7,891 bases of DNA, taken from NCBI GenBank assembly GCA_043819345.1, contig JBDREX010000059.1, positions 1-7,891 of the forward strand, given 5' to 3'. Each line of letters begins with the position of its first letter. Positions within the stretch are counted from its first letter, which is position 1. The notes beneath the pieces were generated by a model. That model did not search any database. It saw nothing but the letters and a program-made list of their open reading frames with translations, and was not told the DNA's origin. This document shows, piece after piece, positions 6,438 through 7,891 of this stretch. The position numbers and the translations under genes were made by a program. This DNA is from CAYRDK01 sp043819345 (GTDB taxonomy: Bacteria > Omnitrophota > Gorgyraeia > Velamenicoccales > Velamenicoccaceae).

Positions 6438-6593
6438 AATTTTGTCTGAGTCTGTGATTCTTTTTTTTCTCTGTACCTCTGTGGTGAGTAGTTACCAAAA
6501 AAATCTTAATCTGTGCAATCTGTGTAATCTGTGGATAATCTTATCTGAATTTGTGGTTTTTTCTTTCTCTGTGCCTCTGTGGTGAGTAGTTAC
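6404..6593. repeat. Diverged tandem duplication of about 98 bp
   Basis: Two successive units (about 6404-6495 and 6500-6593) share the same order: AATC-T-TAATCTG, 10-base TCTG(C/T)G(T/C)AA repeats, GGATAAT, TCTGA, TTTTT, and a closing 28-base segment ending CCTCTGTGGTGAGTAGTTAC. The closing segments 6468-6495 and 6566-6593 differ at one base. The interiors differ mostly by transitions. The end of the second unit coincides with the truncation point of the HEPN gene. Confidence 0.7.
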
Positions 6594-6733
6594 AATTTTT
6601 CAATAACAAGATGACCTATAAACAATGCCCAGAGATAATCTTCTTTTTCAAAAAGGTGCTCCATCGTAATGAAGTCATATTCCGATGTCTTAACCCAATA
6701 ATCGAGAAGTTCTTTCTGCCGATTTTTCACCAT
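6590..6733 (-). pseudogene. HEPN-domain protein, truncated N-terminal part
   Basis: The minus-strand frame starts at ATG 6733-6731 and reads 47 residues, MVKNRQKELLDYWVKTSEYD onward, ending in LWALFIGHLVIEKL. This is the first half of a small HEPN-domain protein (usual length about 120-140 residues, usually continuing LLKA...). HEPN proteins are often RNases or partners of nucleotidyltransferases in toxin-antitoxin and defence systems. The catalytic RxxxxH region lies in the missing half. The stop TAA is made by the repeat sequence GTAACTACTCACC, so the gene was cut where the repeat cluster begins. The start overlaps the lptA-like stop codon as ATGGTGA, and no separate ribosome site is needed, so the two genes were co-translated. 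The family assignment is strong; the function of the fragment is doubtful. Confidence 0.75.
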
Positions 6734-7269
6734 TTCCACCACGCCCTGACCCCTTCAATAACCTCAAGCTTTTCCTCTGTAAGATGATATATTATCTTTT
6801 TACCAGAGATATTGCCATTGGGCTGGCTAATGGTTGCCGTACCTGTAAGCACAACCCTCTGTTGATTCTGATAATAGACAGCTGTATCTGCATCAGCAAC
6901 TGTTTCCCCATGGGTTATTCTCACCTTCCCAGAGGCGGTTATTTGCTTTTCCCAATCAGACAATTCAATCCTATCTGCGGTCATAGCGATGTCCCTTTCC
7001 AGATCACTAAAGTGAATATTCCCTGTACCCTTTAGTGTTTTTATTTTTTCCATCTGACCACTTATTTCTACCATATCTGCGGTAAATGATGCCTTCCCCT
7101 TAGCAACGACAACCTTGCTGGACAAGACAGTTACCCCTTGTTTCTTATCCAAAACAGCCTTATCAGCTGTGATGGTTAATTCTTTACTATCCACGGCATA
7201 GCTATATTTAGCCATTATTAAGCATAAACAAATAATTCCAAGCCATAGTATCTTTTTCAAAATAAGCAT
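6727..7269 (-). CDS. lptA: LptA/OstA-like periplasmic lipopolysaccharide-transport protein
   Basis: The 180-residue protein has an N-terminal signal peptide: basic KK at 5-6, a hydrophobic core at 7-20, and a likely cleavage site after YSYA at 22-25. Beta-jellyroll OstA repeats follow. Repeating blocks such as LTITADKAVLDKKQGVTV, ASFTADMVEISGQMEKIKTL, IAMTADRIELSDWEKQITA and VADADTAVYYQNQQRVVLTG are typical of the LptA/LptD N-terminal fold that carries LPS from inner to outer membrane. Length matches the family. The start is fixed by AAGGAGG (7280-7274) four bases upstream and a strong promoter. The usual neighbours lptC and lptB are absent; the next gene downstream is a HEPN remnant. This could be a paralogue and not the housekeeping copy. 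It marks the host as diderm. Family certainty is high; the exact role of this copy is inferred. Confidence 0.88.
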   Translation of the reverse strand: MLILKKILWLGIICLCLIMAKYSYAVDSKELTITADKAVLDKKQGVTVLSSKVVVAKGKASFTADMVEISGQMEKIKTLKGTGNIHFSDLERDIAMTADRIELSDWEKQITASGKVRITHGETVADADTAVYYQNQQRVVLTGTATISQPNGNISGKKIIYHLTEEKLEVIEGVRAWWKW

Positions 7270-7273
7270 TTAT

Positions 7274-7317
7274 CCTCCTTATAAAAGAATTTTAACACAA
7301 ATTTTGGCCGATGTCAA
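7274..7317 (-). promoter_or_regulatory. Promoter and ribosome site of the lptA-HEPN unit
   Basis: On the minus strand TTGACA (7317-7312) and TAAAAT (7294-7289) are separated by exactly 17 bases, giving a start near 7282 and a leader of about a dozen bases. AAGGAGG (7280-7274) is a near-perfect Shine-Dalgarno sequence ahead of ATG 7269. No operator-like palindrome overlaps the hexamers. The unit looks constitutively and strongly expressed. Confidence 0.8.
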
Positions 7318-7320
7318 TAA

Positions 7321-7339
7321 GAAATTTTGGGACGGTTCA
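7321..7339. repeat. TGAACCGTCCC repeat (right, inverted copy)
   Basis: GAAATTTTGGGACGGTTCA is the inverted partner of 6128-6146, with two mismatches. It begins four bases beyond the -35 box of the lptA promoter, so that promoter lies inside the bracketed segment. Confidence 0.5.
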
Positions 7340-7389
7340 AATCAGGGTAACAAACTGAGTAGGCAAATGGATGGCTCTTTTTTCTAATT

Positions 7390-7407
7390 CCCCCTTAGAA
7401 AAGGGGG
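7390..7407. repeat. CCCCCTT hairpin repeat
   Basis: CCCCCTT-AGAA-AAGGGGG is a perfect 7-bp stem with a 4-base loop, followed by TTAGGGGG. This is a widespread intergenic repeat type in several environmental phyla. It sits in the gene-free stretch 7340-7519, which otherwise shows only a degenerate copy of the CTCTGT...CTGTGGTGA repeat (about 7422-7450). Confidence 0.55.
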
Positions 7408-7519
7408 TTAGGGGGTTGTTCTTCTCTGTATCTCTGTAACCCTGTGGTGAACAGTTTTGAACCATGCCGAATTTTAGCCATATAACTACTGAAATTTTCA
7501 CCTTGAACTCATTTTTTCC

Positions 7520-7548
7520 TTGACATTCAATATCCTGTATGTTACACT
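7520..7548 (+). promoter_or_regulatory. Promoter of the right-hand structured RNA
   Basis: TTGACA (7520-7525) is followed after exactly 17 bases by TACACT (7543-7548), a 4-of-6 match to the -10 box. The predicted start is near 7555. No ribosome site or long plus-strand reading frame follows, which fits a promoter for an untranslated RNA. Confidence 0.6.
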
Positions 7549-7554
7549 CAAGTT

Positions 7555-7891
7555 ATGGGGAATATTTCAGGAAATGTGGATAATCTGAACTCTGGAATGG
7601 CTGCCACTACTGTGGCTTAGTTCAACCAATCGCTGAAGCTGACGGCGAGTACGCCGCAGCTTAGCTCTATCGTTATCTGGCAAAGAGAAAGACTTAGCAA
7701 CAACAAAAAGCTGACGAAGAACCGAGATCGGGCGAAGAACAGAAAACAGGCGAAGAACAGAAAGTAGGCGAAGAAAAAAAGGCGGACGAAGATCTGAGGT
7801 CAGACGAAGAATCAAGAGCAAACGAAGATCCAAGAGTTAAGCGAGCAACCAAGAGTTGCTAACGAGGCAATGCACCTAACCAGCGGGGATG
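7555..7891 (+). ncRNA. Candidate structured noncoding RNA with 18-nt repeats (runs off window)
   Basis: Downstream of the promoter the sequence folds as a three-way junction. P1 is GGATAA/TTATCT (7578-7583 with 7673-7678). P2 is TGAACT/AGTTCA (7586-7591 with 7619-7624), capped by GCCAC-TACT-GTGGC (7603-7616). P3 is GCT-AAGCTG-CGGCG closed by CGCCG-CAGCTT-AGC around an AGTA loop (7632-7665), with single-base bulges. An A-rich linker leads to seven 18-base repeats and then a GCAAC-CAAGA-GTTGC hairpin (7845-7859). All three plus frames contain stops in the structured part. I do not recognise the family. Candidates include a retroelement or other template/guide RNA, or a repeat-type antitoxin RNA. 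No terminator is seen before the window ends. Confidence 0.5.
7713..7838 (+). repeat. Seven tandem 18-base purine-rich repeats
   Basis: Units begin at 7713, 7731, 7749, 7767, 7785, 7803 and 7821, an exact 18-base period with no indels. Each starts (G/A)(A/G)CGAAGA; the second half varies but stays purine-rich. Examples are GGCGAAGAACAGAAAACA and GACGAAGATCTGAGGTCA. A decayed eighth unit (AAGCGAGCAACC) follows with a one-base shift. One plus frame (7698-7862) reads six-residue acidic repeats (GEEQKT, GEEQKV, DEESRA) but has no normal start codon. Confidence 0.85.

Noticed and set aside
7555..7620. Possible leaderless peptide MGNISGNVDNLNSGMAATTV at the predicted transcript start
   Set aside because: It is only 21 codons with no family resemblance, and it overlaps both strands of the P2 helix. 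RNA structure is the better explanation.
7567..7833. Minus-strand 88-codon reading frame with leucine/arginine hexads
   Set aside because: It is produced by the 18-base repeats read backward. It has no ribosome site, low-complexity composition, and runs through the paired stems of the candidate RNA.
7713..7838. CRISPR array
   Set aside because: The repeats are contiguous 18-mers without unique spacers, they are degenerate, and no cas gene is near.
7698..7862. Plus-strand frame with acidic six-residue repeats (GEEQKT, GEEQKV, DEESRA) ending at TAA 7860
   Set aside because: It has no ATG, GTG or TTG start after the preceding TAG (7695-7697) and no ribosome site. The 18-base period makes any frame look repetitive. 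Kept only as a note under the repeat.

Overview
The window is an accessory, defence-type region of a diderm (Gram-negative) bacterium of moderate to low G+C. The diderm call rests on an LptA/OstA-like envelope gene. The noncoding repeats (10-base units of the type ATCTGCGTAA, a CTCTGTGGTGAGTAGTTAC unit, a GAACCGTCCCCAAATTCC unit and a CCCCCTT hairpin) are of a kind I associate with Brocadiales planctomycetes, Nitrospirota, Omnitrophota and related environmental lineages. That lineage guess is weak.

Region 1 (1-4360, + strand) is the distal part of a type I restriction-modification operon. It holds a 5'-damaged hsdS (open from 132, no start before ATG 204) and a complete 1001-aa hsdR that overlaps hsdS by 14 bases. 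No hsdM is in the window. An imperfect 62-base palindrome follows hsdR.

Region 2 (4443-5786, + strand) is a patchwork of further defence-gene pieces. Two different remnants of Eco57I-type DNA methyltransferase C-termini, sharing the core ELDFIINYDIKYRMG, each abut the start codon of an accessory gene. The first abuts an intact DUF3800 gene (4638-5378). The second abuts a broken DUF1016/YhcG-like gene (5613-5786). Between them, on the minus strand and convergent with DUF3800, lies a compact small-RNA gene: a perfect TTGACA-N17-TATAAT promoter, a 7-bp hairpin, and a terminator hairpin with a T-tract that ends at the DUF3800 stop codon.

Region 3 (about 5726-6600) is mostly noncoding insertion debris. 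It holds the left end of an ISL3-family element with a 28-codon transposase stub, a 127-bp element with 19-bp inverted repeats, a 56-bp near-perfect palindrome, several 10-base tandem repeats, a 28-bp perfect inverted repeat, and a roughly 98-bp tandem duplication.

Region 4 (6590-7317, minus strand) is a two-gene unit with a strong promoter: an lptA-like gene, then a translationally coupled HEPN-domain gene cut off after 47 codons where the repeat cluster begins.

Region 5 (7340-7891) has no convincing protein gene. A TTGACA-N17-TACACT promoter is followed by a sequence that folds as a three-way junction, then seven exact-period 18-base purine-rich repeats, then another hairpin. It runs off the window edge and looks like the front of an unrecognised structured RNA.

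The two most interesting objects are the DUF3800-linked small RNA and the structured RNA with 18-base repeats. Both are read from sequence alone, and neither was confirmed by any search.
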